Positions 46,985 through 57,723 of a stretch of 64,000 nt of DNA are shown here, in pieces; position 1 is the stretch's first letter; each line of letters opens with the position of its first letter. The DNA lies in assembly GCA_947462335.1 (NCBI GenBank), contig OX381709.1, positions 82,336,622 to 82,400,621 on the forward strand, given 5' to 3'. Below the pieces are notes generated by a model. It was not told the DNA's origin. It saw nothing but the letters and a program-made list of their open reading frames with translations, and ran no database searches. The stretch is from Harmothoe impar. Taxonomy: Eukaryota; Annelida; Polychaeta; Phyllodocida; Polynoidae. The translations under genes and the position numbers were made by a program.

Positions 46985-48255
46985 TGATATCTCTGCCCGT
47001 CATGCAAAGGCTGCAATGTCAGAGGGCCATGTATTTACTTGGGTATCTGATGACCAACGTCCGCTGGGAAAGAATGTACCTCCATGTAAATAATTTATAG
47101 GAGATGTATGGCTTGTATAGAGCCCAGTGAATGGAGGGATCATAAACACATGTCGGAACCATTTATGCTCATTCACAGGTAGGGTTATGATATATTTGTC
47201 ATCTAAATGTATCAAATAGGAGATATAGCTTACATCTCCTATATACATTGTACATAAAATGGCTGATTAAAACTGTGGACTGTGGTCACAATGGCTATCT
47301 TCAACTGAGCTCTTATTGGCATAAGTTATATAGGAAATATATGAACTTGATTAATGGAAGTTCCTCACCGGAGAGTGGCAATCATAGTAGCCATTGTCTG
47401 GTAATGATCCGATCAATGGAAAGTTCACAGGGCATCTGAGAATATTTGCACAGAACCTTTTCAGCTTTGTTCTAGGTCTTAAAGTTTAAATACAAAGCCT
47501 TCAGATATTTTCTATAATTATCCATTGAGAATCTTATTTGCCTTGACCAAATAAATCTAATGCACATATGCATAGTTGTCTTTATGATATGTTCATCTAC
47601 AAGGTGTCACTGTTATAGAAAATACCATCAGATAGAAGTTAGTATGCACACAGGCTATTACACCAAATATGTTTCTTCAGCCCTCTGGCTTCTCCCGCCT
47701 ATGTCACAAGCCCCTTTCATATCAGAGCTTGGTGCTCAATCTACCGTATTGATTTATAAATAGGCTGAGGGTGATGATTTCCTGGCGATTGCAGCTCACA
47801 GAAATGGCCTGCCATGTTCAGCATATATAGGCTATGTCATGTCATAGTGAAAGACCTTCATCAGTTCTTGAGTCATTGTATGGAAATTCTGTCAGTAAGG
47901 ATGCTATCTACTTCATGCTATGAGGATATTCTCCTTCCTAATTGTAGGTGTGCTGATATTTCCATACTCTTCCATGGACTGGAGACCTTTTAGATCCTCA
48001 AATTGATGATACCAAAATTTACAGCTTTAATGCTATCATTTACTTGACTCTATAAGCTGATTAAACCTTATATTTCCCATATAAATTAGGAGAATTAGAG
48101 GCCTGTGGATATAAGGTTGTCACTGTTGTTGAGACAGGTTATAATAATCAATGTGATTCATGTTAGAATTGCGAAAGATGTTATCAAATATATAAGAATA
48201 CATAAATAGTACCATATCCAATGGGTTTCCAAAGGCAACATCAGAGCTTGCGACT
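46985..48255. other. Region of copy 2 without a clear counterpart, no gene seen
   Basis: Not alignable by eye to copy 1 (which has the tRNA-like fold-back at about 12,850-14,210 here). AT-rich, short ORFs only. Confidence 0.4.
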
Positions 48256-49960
48256 CAATCTACCATATTGATTCATGGATGGGCTGATACAAATGATTTC
48301 CTATTCATCATAGCTCACTGTAATGACTTGTCATGTTGAACACATATCTATTTGAAGGCTTTCCATTTATCCCATAGTTAGGCCATACCCTCATTTACCA
48401 GCATGTCTGCCTATATTTAGTCTGTAGCATCTGTCCAGGCTGTGAATCTATGGTCTGCTGATCCATCCTTTGTGTCAACATGCAGTACAGGTCAACAGAC
48501 GCCTTCACAGTCTGTGCCCACCCCACTGAAACTTCCATACTCTGACCATACTTTCTCCATATCTGCCACATACCTCATAGTCCGCCCTGACCTCTACATA
48601 TTCTAACCGTAATCTCTCACAGTCAGCACTCCCACTGCCTGTCCTATGCTCTAACCATCCTCTCCATTGAGACTCCTGATGATTGGAATGATGGTATGAC
48701 AATGTGTCTCTATGTATCAAATACAGTACGGGTCAACAGACACCCTCACAGTCTGCGCCTTCACCTGACCCTCCCATACCTTAGCCATACACCCTCCCTA
48801 TGTGCTATTTACCACCCAATTAATCATACAACTTGGCACTTCCATTGTATGCAAACAGTCTAGCAGAGACTGCATCAATGACCCTCCATCGCTCTGTGTG
48901 CACATCATTCAGTCCCCCACTGGCGGCTTTAGAACTCTTATCCTTTATCCCTCTCACCTTTATACCACTTCCATCGCCTACATCTCCTCCTTACCTCCCA
49001 GGCCCACCCCCCTTCTATTCTGCACCCTTGGGTCCTATTGGTACAAGCCCCTGGCTAATGGCATCACACAACTTAATAGCAATCCCCAATTAGAGCCCGA
49101 ATACCGCAGGCACACATCTAGGGGACTTACACTGGTCCAGAATTATGGGTGTCTAGGGACATCTTGTGTCCAGATTTACCCATAGAAGGTTAGGCCTTAA
49201 AATTAGTATCTATCCTTCCCAGTGAGCAAAAGACGTTTTTTAACGTTTTGAAACGTTATAATGTATAACGTTATTTTACGCATATGTAAAACGTTATTTT
49301 GCATTCTTATAAGGTTCACAAAAGAACGTTATATAAATATTTACAATGTTATATAACGTTATTTAACGTTTTTATATAGTTATGGTTTATCAGAAACAAA
49401 AGTTGAAGATAGTAGGGTGAACTGGTGAAGAGCTCTAGTGAATATTTCAAATGACCTAAATATAAACGTAGACGTACCCTATGCCTTAAGCGCTTCTACG
49501 TCTGCGTTTTATGAGCTTTTACGCTGTTGATAAAGTCCCTAATTAGGATTCTTATTTCCACACTGTGTAGGGTCAGAATAGAAGCTGTTTATTGGCACAC
49601 TTAGTTTTAGGCATATACATGTATATCAAAAATATAATTCTGTGTTGGGACACACCAGTGCCTCGTCCTCCAAACCCTGATAAGGAGATGGAGTTTAGCC
49701 CCCGACTACGTGAGGTACCAGGATGTGCTAGTGCCGTATAATAAGGCTACTCCAAATAATATCCTTGTTTCTCATCACTCTGAGCAAACTTTACATTCAC
49801 ATTTTCATTATTAAGAAATTAATCAGCTACAAACGTTTTGAATAGGTATATTTCCTATTTCCTTCATCCCAACTGTAAGCTTCAATTTGATACCAAATAT
49901 GCCCATATTTGTCTATTATTATCAAATTTTCCCTTGAAATTTGCAAAAAAGACAAATAAA

Positions 49961-50033
49961 CAAGAATTGCGGTTGTTGCCGCGTAAAAAAATGCCTCAGG
50001 CATTTTTATACGCGGCAACAACCGCAATTCTTG
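49961..50033. repeat. Near-perfect hairpin, left
   Basis: CAAGAATTGCGGTTGTTGCC is mirrored by GGCAACAACCGCAATTCTTG with a TGCCTCAGGCA centre, 73 nt. It is almost the same as 53,359-53,430, and about 100 bp inward of each hairpin (CATGGTTGGTAT, CCATTCAAGACACCA) also match in inverse orientation. Confidence 0.9.
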
Positions 50034-50205
50034 CATTTGAAGGAACATAATGTCTACATGGTTGGTATATTGGTAGGGGACCCATTCAAGACACCATATA
50101 AACAGGGCGGGAGGATGATATAACTGACAGATGTGACACAACAGGGGAAAACGTGCCATTACAGGGATTTAGTGCAATATACAGCCACTAGGTGGCCACC
50201 AGTGC

Positions 50206-51310
50206 AGTCTTAGCAACAAACCAATAGAACCATTGAATTCCTTGGGTCCATGTTAGGGGGGTAGGTACGATTCTAATCAACCTCAGGAGCATGGAAATGG
50301 GTGTTGCTAGGCAGATAAACAATTAGAATAGCTGTTGCTAGGCAACCAGCTGTCTTATAAACAAACCAATAGAACCATTGAATTCCTTGGGTCCATGTTA
50401 GGGGGTAGGTATGCGTATAATCAACCTCAGGAGCATGGAAATGGGTGTTGCTAGGCAGATAAACAATTAGAATAGCTGTTGCTAGGCAGCCAGCTGTCTT
50501 AGCAACAAACCAATAGAACCATTGAATTCCTTGGGTCCATGGTAGGGGGTAGGTATGCTTATAATCAACCTCAGGAGCATGGAAAGGGGAGTTGCTAGGC
50601 AGATAAACAATTAGAATAGCTGTTGCTAGGCAACCAGCTGTCTTAGCAACAAACCAATAGAACCATTGAATTCCTTGGGTCCATGTTAGGGGGTAGGTAC
50701 GATTCTAATCAACCTCAGGAGCATGGAAATGGGTGTTGCTAGGCAGATAAACAATTAGAATAGCTGTTGCTAGGCAACCAGCTGTCTTAGCAACAAACCA
50801 ATAGAACCATTGAATTCCTTGGGTCCATGTTAGGGGGGGTAGGTACGATTATAATCAACCTCAGGAGCATGGAAATGGGTGTTGCTAGGCAGATAAACAA
50901 TTAGAATAGCTGTTGCTAAGCAACCAGCTGTCTTATAAACAAACCAATAGAACCATTGAATTCCTTGGGTCCATGTTAGGGGGTATAGGTATGATTATAA
51001 TCAACCTCAGGAGCATGGAAATGGGTGTTGCTAGGCAGATAAACAATTAGAATAGCTGTTGCTAGGCAACCAGCTGTTTTAGTAACAAACCAATAGAACC
51101 ATTGAATTCCTTGGGTCCATGTTAGGGGGGGTAGGTACGATTCTAATCAACCTCAGGAACATGGAAATGGGTGTTGCTAGGCAGATAAACAATTAGAATA
51201 GCTGTTGCTAGGCAACCAGCTGTCTTAGTAACAAACCAATAGAACCATTGAATTCCTTGGGTCCATGTTAGGGGGTATGGGTATGCTTATGATCAACCTC
51301 AGGATCGAAG
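50206..51310 (+). repeat. Satellite array, about 8 units of about 145 bp, with RFX X-box-like motif
   Basis: The unit begins near ACCAATAGAACCATTGAATT and repeats every 144-147 bp. Each unit has GTTGCTAGGCAACCAGCTG, a near-palindromic match to the RFX X-box (GTTGCC-GGCAAC class), plus a second CTAGGCAG. Units are highly similar, so the array is recent or homogenised. Confidence 0.9.
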
Positions 51311-51334
51311 GTTGATTAATATTAATTTTATAAT

Positions 51335-51695
51335 CATAAGCATAAATTTGTGTTGTGACACCTTAAAACAAAATGGCGGCACTCCTTAAAACAAAATGGC
51401 GGCACCCGTACTGACTTCCTGTCAAGTGAAAACAATATAATGCCTCAACCTGGTAGTTCGCAAGCTCACCACCAGGGCCCCTCCGGGGCCTTTCGGCCTT
51501 AAAAAAAAGAAGCAAAACGCTTTTTTTATGCCGAAGTGGTGGCGTAGCCACCTGGTGGTGCCGCCAGGCACCACCAAAACGAGGTATATGATGTTTGCAC
51601 TTTGCCAGAAGTCAGAACGGGTGCCGCCATCTTGGATTGTGCCGCCATCTTGGATTAAGGTGTCGCAACACAAATTTATGCTATGTGATAACAAT
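51335..51695. repeat. Central inverted repeat with paired ATGGCGGC motifs
   Basis: CATAAATTTGTGTTGTGACA at the left and its inverse near 51,660-51,682 at the right form terminal repeats. Inside each are two copies of AAAATGGCGGCAC (left) or GTGCCGCCATCTTGGATT (right). AAGATGGCGGC is the classical YY1 site. It is probably a non-autonomous element at the axis of the larger palindrome. Confidence 0.7.
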
Positions 51696-51714
51696 AATAT
51701 AAATCAACCTTTGA

Positions 51715-53235
51715 TAGTTCCTGAGGTTGAGTATAATCTTACCTACCCCCCCTAATATGGACCCAAGAAATTCAATGGTTCTATTGGTTTGTTGCTAATA
51801 CAGCTGGTTGCCTAGCAACGGCTATTCTAATTGTTTATCTGCCTAGCAACACACACTTCCATGGTCCTAAGGTTGATTATAATCATACCTACCCCCCCTA
51901 ATATGGACCCAAGGAATTCAATGGTTCTATCCATTTGTTGCTAATACAGCTGGTTGCCTAGCAACGGCTATTCTAATTGTTTATCTGCCTAGCAACACAC
52001 ATTTCCATGGTCCTGAAGCTGATTATAATCATACCTACCCCCCCTAATATGGACCCAAGGAATTCAATGGCTCTATCCGTTTGTTGCTAATACAGCTGGT
52101 TGCCTAGCAACGGCTATTCTAATTGTTTATCTGCCTAGCAACACACATTTCCATGGTCCTGAAGCTGATTATAATCATACTCACCCCCCCTAATATGGAC
52201 CCAAGGAATTCAATGGTTCTATTGGTTTGTTGCTAATACAGCTGGTTGCCTAGCAACGGCTATTCTAATTGTGTATCTGCCTAGCAACACACATTTCCAT
52301 GGTCCTAAGGTTGATTATAATCATACCTAACCCCCTAATATGGACCCAAGAAATTTAATGGTTCTATTTGTTTGTTGCTTATACCGCCGGTTGCCTAGCA
52401 ACGGCTATTCTAATTGTTTATCTGCCTAGCAACACACATTTCCATGGTCCTGAGGTTGATTATAATCATACTTACCCCCCCTAACATTGACCCAAGGAAT
52501 TCAATGGTTCTATCCATTTGTTGCTTATACAGCTGATTACCTAGCAACGGCTATTCTAATTGTTTATCTGCCTAGCAACACACATTTCCATGGTCCTGAA
52601 GCTTATTATAATCATACCTACCCCCCCTAATATGGACCCAAGGAATTCAATGGTTCTATTGGTTTGTTGCTAATACAGCTGGTTGCCTAGCAACGGCTAT
52701 TCTAAATGTTTATCTGCCTAGCAACACACATTTCTATGGTCCTAAAGTTGACTATAATAATACCTACCCCCCCTAATATGGACCCAAGGAATTCAATGGT
52801 TCTATTGGTTTGTTGCTAATACAGCTGGTTGCCTAGCAACGGCTATTCTAATTGTTTATCTGCCTAGCAACACATATTTCCATGGTCCTAAGGTTCATTA
52901 TAATCATACCTACCCCCCTAATATGGACACAAGGAATTCAATGGTTCTTTCGGTTTGTTGCTAATACAGCTGGTTGCCTAGCAATGGCTATTTTAATTGT
53001 TTATCTGCCTAGCAACACACATTTCCATGGTCCTAAGGTTGATTATAATCAAACCTACCCCCTAATATGTACCCAAGGAATTCAGTGGTTCTATTGGTTT
53101 GTTGCTAATACAGCTGGTTGCCTAGCAATGGCTATTTCAATTGTTTATCATCCTAGCAACGTACATTTCAATGGTCCTAAGGTTGATTATAATCAAACCT
53201 ACCCCCTAACATGGACCCAAGGAATTCATAGGAAA
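51715..53235 (-). repeat. Satellite array, about 10 units, inverted relative to 50,206-51,310
   Basis: Reverse-complement form of the same unit: GGACCCAAGGAATTCAATGG, then GGTTGCCTAGCAACGGC, then TAGCAACACACATTTCC, every about 145 bp. It diverges more between units than the left array. The 131-codon ORF across the last units is a repeat translation. Confidence 0.9.
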
Positions 53236-53358
53236 TGCCATATTTGAAGTAATATCATTCTTCCCCCTGATAACCCCTTTCCTGGCCCTGCTTTTTGGTG
53301 TCTTGAATGGGTTCCTTTCAAACATACCAACCATGTAGATATTATGTTTCTTCGAATT

Positions 53359-53430
53359 CAAGAATTGCGGTTGTTGCCGCGTATAAAAATGCCTGAGGCA
53401 TTTTTTACGTGGCAACAACCGCAATTCTTG
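53359..53430. repeat. Near-perfect hairpin, right
   Basis: CAAGAATTGCGGTTGTTGCC to GGCAACAACCGCAATTCTTG with TGCCTGAGGCA at the centre. Counterpart of 49,961-50,033. Confidence 0.9.
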
Positions 53431-53615
53431 TTGGTGATGTGCGCAATGATGAGAAGACAAGGATTTTATTGGAGTGGCCTCTGACCCCCCCCCCTAAACA
53501 AACATGTACGTTTTAGCCGAGGAAAAAGGTAGGCCCTCTAGGGGAATCGAACCCAGGCCAAACAAAACGTAGTCATTTTGTAAGTATATTACATTTCAGC
53601 CAGCCCTGGTAGGAG

Positions 53616-53702
53616 AGATGCCATGGCGGAGTGGTTAGGGTCTTGGACTGAATGATAAATGTGGTGCTCACCCTCTTGGGTTCGAATCCCTATAAGGACA
53701 GC
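53616..53702 (+). repeat. tRNA-Ser/Leu-like pseudogene or SINE head
   Basis: TGGCGGAGTGGTTAGGGTC (D-arm, A box) and TTGGGTTCGAATCCC (T-arm, B box), with a long-variable-arm layout between them. The anticodon stem and the acceptor arms do not pair, so it is not a working tRNA. Another B box (GGGTTCGATTCCCC, minus strand) lies at about 53,545-53,558. Confidence 0.6.
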
Positions 53703-54547
53703 CTTTTCTATACCCCAAATACTACAGCTCTGCAGAGGTTTTCCGTTACAATTTTACGACGTAAAATACATTTTTATAACGTTATTATAAGTCAAAATCC
53801 ATTCTAAAAAAACTTAAAATAACGTTATTAAACGGTTGTACATTCAAACGTTTTGCTATAACGTTAATATACATTAATTGGAGTCAACGAATTTGCGTTA
53901 AATAACGTTATATTTCCGTTTTTTCAAACGTTTTCCACACCCTTAGGAAACGTTTTCCCAACGTTATATAACGTTATATAAAGGTGAACAGGTCATACAG
54001 CTGAAACTAACTATGTCCATGATTGGCAAATACATGGATGGTGGTCATCCAGGGATCATGGTCAATGTCAATTGGTTTCCCCAGTATTGGCTATACCTTA
54101 CAGGGACAGTCTGGGGAAAACAATGTCCATAAAGTGTTTCAGGGTCATTGCCAAGGTTGACCACCCTTGGGGCTCCTAAACATTTGCATTGGCACCAACA
54201 TACCATAACGCTTTTCACTGATGTACCATGAAATGAAAGGCTCTCTTTTTTCTGCCTATAAACCCCATAGCGAGCAGTATGCACCACATCCCCAGCAGCT
54301 CTTGGGGGTGAATGGGAGTGAATGGGGGAGGATAGAGTACAGTCAAGAGCAATGTAATGTATAATGGATGAAAGAGGCTGGTAGGTCTATCATGAGACTG
54401 TTGAATCATCACAATCACAGCAGCAGTTACTCATGTTCTCATAACAATGACACTGAGGTAGCTAGGCTTCAGCAGCTCACAGACACAAAAAGCACAATAA
54501 AAGCAGAGAAAAGAGAAAAATACAAGGATGCATGATAGATACTATCA

Positions 54548-54553
54548 CAGAAT
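54548..54553 (+). repeat. Target-site duplication of element B, left (CAGAAT)
   Basis: CAGAAT directly before AGTAGTATAGTATG, identical to 63,616-63,621. A single copy is at the empty site 16,513-16,518. Confidence 0.93.
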
Positions 54554-55195
54554 AGTAGTATAGTATGTATCGGAACGGGACAATAGTTAACTACTGTTTA
54601 TTACTCAATCGACCTGCAGCCAATCAGAAGCCTCCATTTGACCGGAAGTGACGTCACATGCCCATATAAGGGCATACCGGAAGTGACGTCACGTGACCTT
54701 GACCTAGTTAGAGGTCAAGGTCATGACGCAGCCAATCAGAGGCTTCCATTTGACCGGAAGTGACGTCACACGTCCATATAAGGGCATACCGGAAGTGACG
54801 TCATGCGACCTTCACATGTCCATATAAGGGCATACCGGAAGTGACGTCACGTGACCTTGACTTAGTAAGAGGCTTCTGATTGGCTGGTACACCGGAAGTG
54901 ACCCATTATGCAAATGAGGGGACTACTTCCGGTCAAATGGAGACCCCTGATTGGTTGGGTCATGAAGAAATATGTCTCTTAATTTTTTTTTGTTTAGGAA
55001 GTGATCGACTTAGGATCACGTGACCGGAAGTGACCTGATGAGTCACGTGACTAGAAGTGACGACGACACATGCTTTAATTAGGCGATCAGCAGCGACTGG
55101 AGGAAGTGTCACTTTAAGAGGACACGCTAGTTAATTGTTATAATTTTTTTACTTACTAATAAAAGAAGACGTATGAAAATAAAACACAACAATAA
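54554..55195 (+). repeat. Element B left terminal inverted repeat with ETS/CRE and CArG-like motifs
   Basis: Corresponds to the right end of element A. It has about eight CCGGAAGT sites, mostly within ACCGGAAGTGACGTCA. Specific to this end are three copies of CCATATAAGG (54,662, 54,774, 54,820), a perfect CArG box of the SRF type (CC-A/T6-GG) that could also serve as a TATA element, and direct repeats of GGGCATACCGGAAGTGACG. Confidence 0.8.
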
Positions 55196-55288
55196 TTTTA
55201 TTTATTTTTTTATTTTCTTTTTTTCAATTCTAATAAACACGCTATTTTTGAATAGATGCGCTCAATCAATCAATAACACACTTTTTTT

Positions 55289-55804
55289 TCATATTTTTAA
55301 AGGACTTGTTGTCACACCGTTAGAATGCACGCGACGCTTATAATACAAGTAGCGCACGTCATCTTTCTCTATGGTGTAAGTGTCCATTTTTGGTTCGTAC
55401 CACTTTGAAATTTTTATTTACCGCAAGGAGAGTTTTTCGTTTGCGAAAACATCTAAGATGACGACTGGTTCTTTAGGGTTTTGTTACTTCTGTACACTTT
55501 TTGCACGCCATCTCTTTTTTTGGGATTTTCTTTCACTGGTGCTGCTGACTCGATCGTAGCAAATGTAAGTCTTAGGGTTGAGACTTAGGATCCCGTCACC
55601 TTCCCACGCCGTTTACATAAGCTCTGAAGTTCTCAGATCGTGAAGGTAACGTCTCTCACAACATCCGCCGGGCGGCGGACACCATTTTCGCACTTTTTTC
55701 CGTTTTATCTTCACGAAAAGCTCTAAGTGATCGTCACACACCGATGTCGGAATCTGCTTTCGTTTCTTTCTGAAGTATGTCTCTCTCAGGCGAGGTTTGA
55801 CTAC
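55289..55804 (-). pseudogene. polB: Polymerase C-terminal remnant
   Basis: Reverse-strand homologue of element A 41,790-42,280 (PPPGGCCERRYLHDLRTS is shared). The natural stop is at 55,289. A nonsense codon at about 55,613 replaces the Lys codon of A, and further frame breaks follow toward the C-terminus. Homology stops abruptly at about 55,804, before motif C is reached. Confidence 0.88.
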
Positions 55805-55842
55805 ACAGAGGCAAATATCAGAGGCACCCAATAGCGCTAATT

Positions 55843-56169
55843 CTACTCTCAGACAAGGGTCAGGCACTGCTGGACTATAATAGATGGGTCAAGGGCTATT
55901 CTAGTGAGGGTCAGGCTACGCCTGACATTCAATAACAAGCTGGACTTTGGCAAACTTGCTTGAAAGTCTGACCATGCGGGATCCTCATGCCATAGTCTGG
56001 CAATGCTGAACTCTTGGGAGAGTATGCTGGACTCTTGCTGACCAGACTTTCAAGCAAATTTGCCAAAGTCCAGCTTGTTATTGAATGTCCGGCGTAGCCT
56101 GACCCTCAGTAGAATAGTCCTTGACCCATCTATTATAGTCCAGCAGCGCCTGACCCTTGTATGAGAGTA
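55843..56169. mobile_element. Inverted-repeat element (about 327 bp, arms of about 130 bp)
   Basis: CTACTCTCAGACAAGGGTCA at the left is mirrored by TGACCCTTGTATGAGAGTAG at the right, and the similarity runs about 130 bp inward (GGACTTTGGCAAACTTGC and its inverse). The centre is about 65 bp with GCTGGACTCTTGCTG. Similar GAGAGTCCAG sequence occurs in host DNA at about 21,070-21,190, so this is probably a host-resident MITE that entered element B. Confidence 0.8.
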
Positions 56170-56471
56170 GTATTGGCGACATTTACCCGTGTGTACGGTG
56201 GGAGGAGGGGGTTCACAGCCACAGCTTGCGCTTATAGAGCGCTACTAGCGGAGGTCTGGATGAGGAGACTACGGCGATTGTCTTAAAAAAAAATAGCCAT
56301 GGCACATGTCGATGTCGCTTAATTATGCTCATATCTCATGGCGATTTTAAGAATTGCTCATGTCACCTGTCACTATGTTTTTCAAGCTTCATGTCAAATG
56401 TCACTAGGTCTCATGTCGAATGTCGATGCTAAGAAACAGACATGACGTCATCTCGAATTTAGCGGTCTACA

Positions 56472-56825
56472 CTACCGCTGCTGCTGCTGCTGCTGCTTGT
56501 GCAGCTCGTGCAGCTGTTGCAGCTGCTGACAGCTGCAGCTGCTGTAGTTGCTGACGCTGTCACGGATGCTGTTGACAGATGCTGCTGCTTGTGCTGCGCG
56601 TGCAGCCGCTGCTGCGGCTGCTGACGTTGTCACGGATTCTGCTGACAGATGCTACTGCTTGGGCTGCTTGCGCTGCTCGTGCAGCTGCTGCAGCTGCTGA
56701 CGATGTCACGGATACTGTTGACAGATGTGGCTGCTTGTGCTGCTTGTGCAGCTGCTGCTGCTGCTGACGATGTCACGGATGCTGCTGACAGATGCTGCTG
56801 CTTGTGCTGCACGAGACTGAGTAGC
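56472..56825. repeat. Degenerate tandem repeat of about 80-95 bp built from GCT/GCA triplets
   Basis: Units contain GACAGATGCTGCTGCTTGTG, GCAGCTGCTGCAGCTGCTGAC and GATGTCACGGAT(A/G)CTG, repeated about four times. It may once have coded an Ala-rich tract like those in the neighbouring genes, but the frames are interrupted. The small ORFs here are not supported. Confidence 0.75.
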
Positions 56826-56871
56826 CGCTATTACTAATGCTACTAATACTAGTATGAGAAAATACATTTAG

Positions 56872-57723
56872 TCAGTTGATTAAATCAAGGAGGTTTTCTG
56901 ACTTCAGTGGATCGTTTAGCCATCGGCCACGGGCAAAACTTGAAACCATTTTATACATGGGACAATTGGCAGAGTCGAAACGTGTTGGTACGATGGGGTC
57001 GATCATGTTCATCATCAGTTCAGGCAAAGGAAGTGTGTCGACAGCACGCGAAAACTTCATGTCTGAATGTTTCAACACAAGACTTTTTATCACACTCACA
57101 CAGCTGCTTTGAAGAGTGAATCCTTGACCAAACTTGTGCTTTTCCAACACAGCTTTGGCCTCTTTCTGTGCAGTAAGGGATCTCTCTTTCGGGTTCATCT
57201 CAGTGCTGTCTAGCATGTCCTCAAAGTCTTTAACATAATGTTCCAACGGGCTACAAATGATGGACTCCACATCATCGTCTGCATATGTCGTCTCCTCGCA
57301 CCATATTGTGTCTTCGTCTGTTTCGAATTCCGTCATTTTCTTGACAATCTCCTCCTGAGTGCCTTGCATATATCGAAGCTCCTTCAAGGAGTTGATAACT
57401 TGTATGGCGAAGACTGACAAACTTGAAGGAATTTCACCACAGTCAGGCCAAGTATACGGAGCTAAGAAAAATAGCTCTAACAAAATCTTCTCCCTCTGTC
57501 CAAATGAAACTACTGTTCCGATGAAGTTGAAGCATGCTTCTATCCATTGCTCCTTGGTGACGTCCTTCCAATGTTTCTTTACCTCACATGCATCATAGGG
57601 CACTGTTTCTCTTCTTGCTTCAAGTGGGAGTTGCTTTTTCTTTCTTGGACTCATTTCGAGAGGGTTTCGATGCTCTGTAGCGTCAACACTTTCATAAATA
57701 AAGAAAATAGCAGAACTAACCAT
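56872..57723 (-). CDS. Unrecognised 283-aa protein (cargo of element B)
   Basis: Intact ORF that I do not recognise. The N-terminus is MVSSAIFFIYESVDA, with a second possible start MSPRKKKQLP about 23 codons in. The body is soluble-looking and predominantly helical in composition: an aromatic-rich segment around residues 55-95 (HWKDVTKEQWIEACFNF, LLELFFLAPYTWPDC), a strongly acidic middle (about 135-180, EFETDEDTIWCEETTYADDD), and a mixed C-terminus with FARGRWLNDPL near 265. There is no transmembrane segment, zinc-binding cluster or catalytic motif that I can name. Upstream on the same strand are GTACATAAGGAGTG (about 57,806-57,819) and GAGAAGGAGTGTATAGG (about 57,994-58,010), the latter resembling the GAGAAGGAGTATATAAGG promoter of the fusion gene. 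No AATAAA follows. It occupies the gap left by the lost polymerase palm. It may be a captured host gene or a less common gene of this element family. Confidence 0.6.
   Translation of the reverse strand: MVSSAIFFIYESVDATEHRNPLEMSPRKKKQLPLEARRETVPYDACEVKKHWKDVTKEQWIEACFNFIGTVVSFGQREKILLELFFLAPYTWPDCGEIPSSLSVFAIQVINSLKELRYMQGTQEEIVKKMTEFETDEDTIWCEETTYADDDVESIICSPLEHYVKDFEDMLDSTEMNPKERSLTAQKEAKAVLEKHKFGQGFTLQSSCVSVIKSLVLKHSDMKFSRAVDTLPLPELMMNMIDPIVPTRFDSANCPMYKMVSSFARGRWLNDPLKSENLLDLIN

Larger units (their letters stand above)
49228..53985. mobile_element. Nested inverted-repeat insertion of about 4.8 kb in copy 2
   Basis: Copy 1 is continuous here apart from about 80 bp (15,880-15,960). The insert begins CCCAGTGAGCAAAAGACG, the same style of end as the AACGTT MITEs, and closes in AACGTTATATAACG repeats (53,745-53,985). 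Inside, two hairpins (49,961-50,033 and 53,359-53,430) mark an inner inverted repeat. This contains satellite arrays in opposite orientation (50,206-51,310 and 51,715-53,235) around a central inverted repeat (about 51,335-51,695). No protein-coding gene was found. Confidence 0.7.

Noticed and set aside
50206..53235. Regularly spaced repeats considered as a CRISPR-like array
   Set aside because: Units of about 145 bp are nearly identical throughout, with no unique spacers, and the setting is eukaryotic. It is satellite DNA.
53616..53702. Functional tRNA gene
   Set aside because: A and B boxes are good, but the acceptor and anticodon stems do not pair. Treated as a tRNA-derived repeat. The same reasoning applies to 2,150-2,256 and to 13,022-13,260.
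56579..56837. Cys/Leu-rich and Ala-rich small ORFs on both strands
   Set aside because: Translations of the GCT/GCA-type tandem repeat. No conserved frame, start context or promoter.
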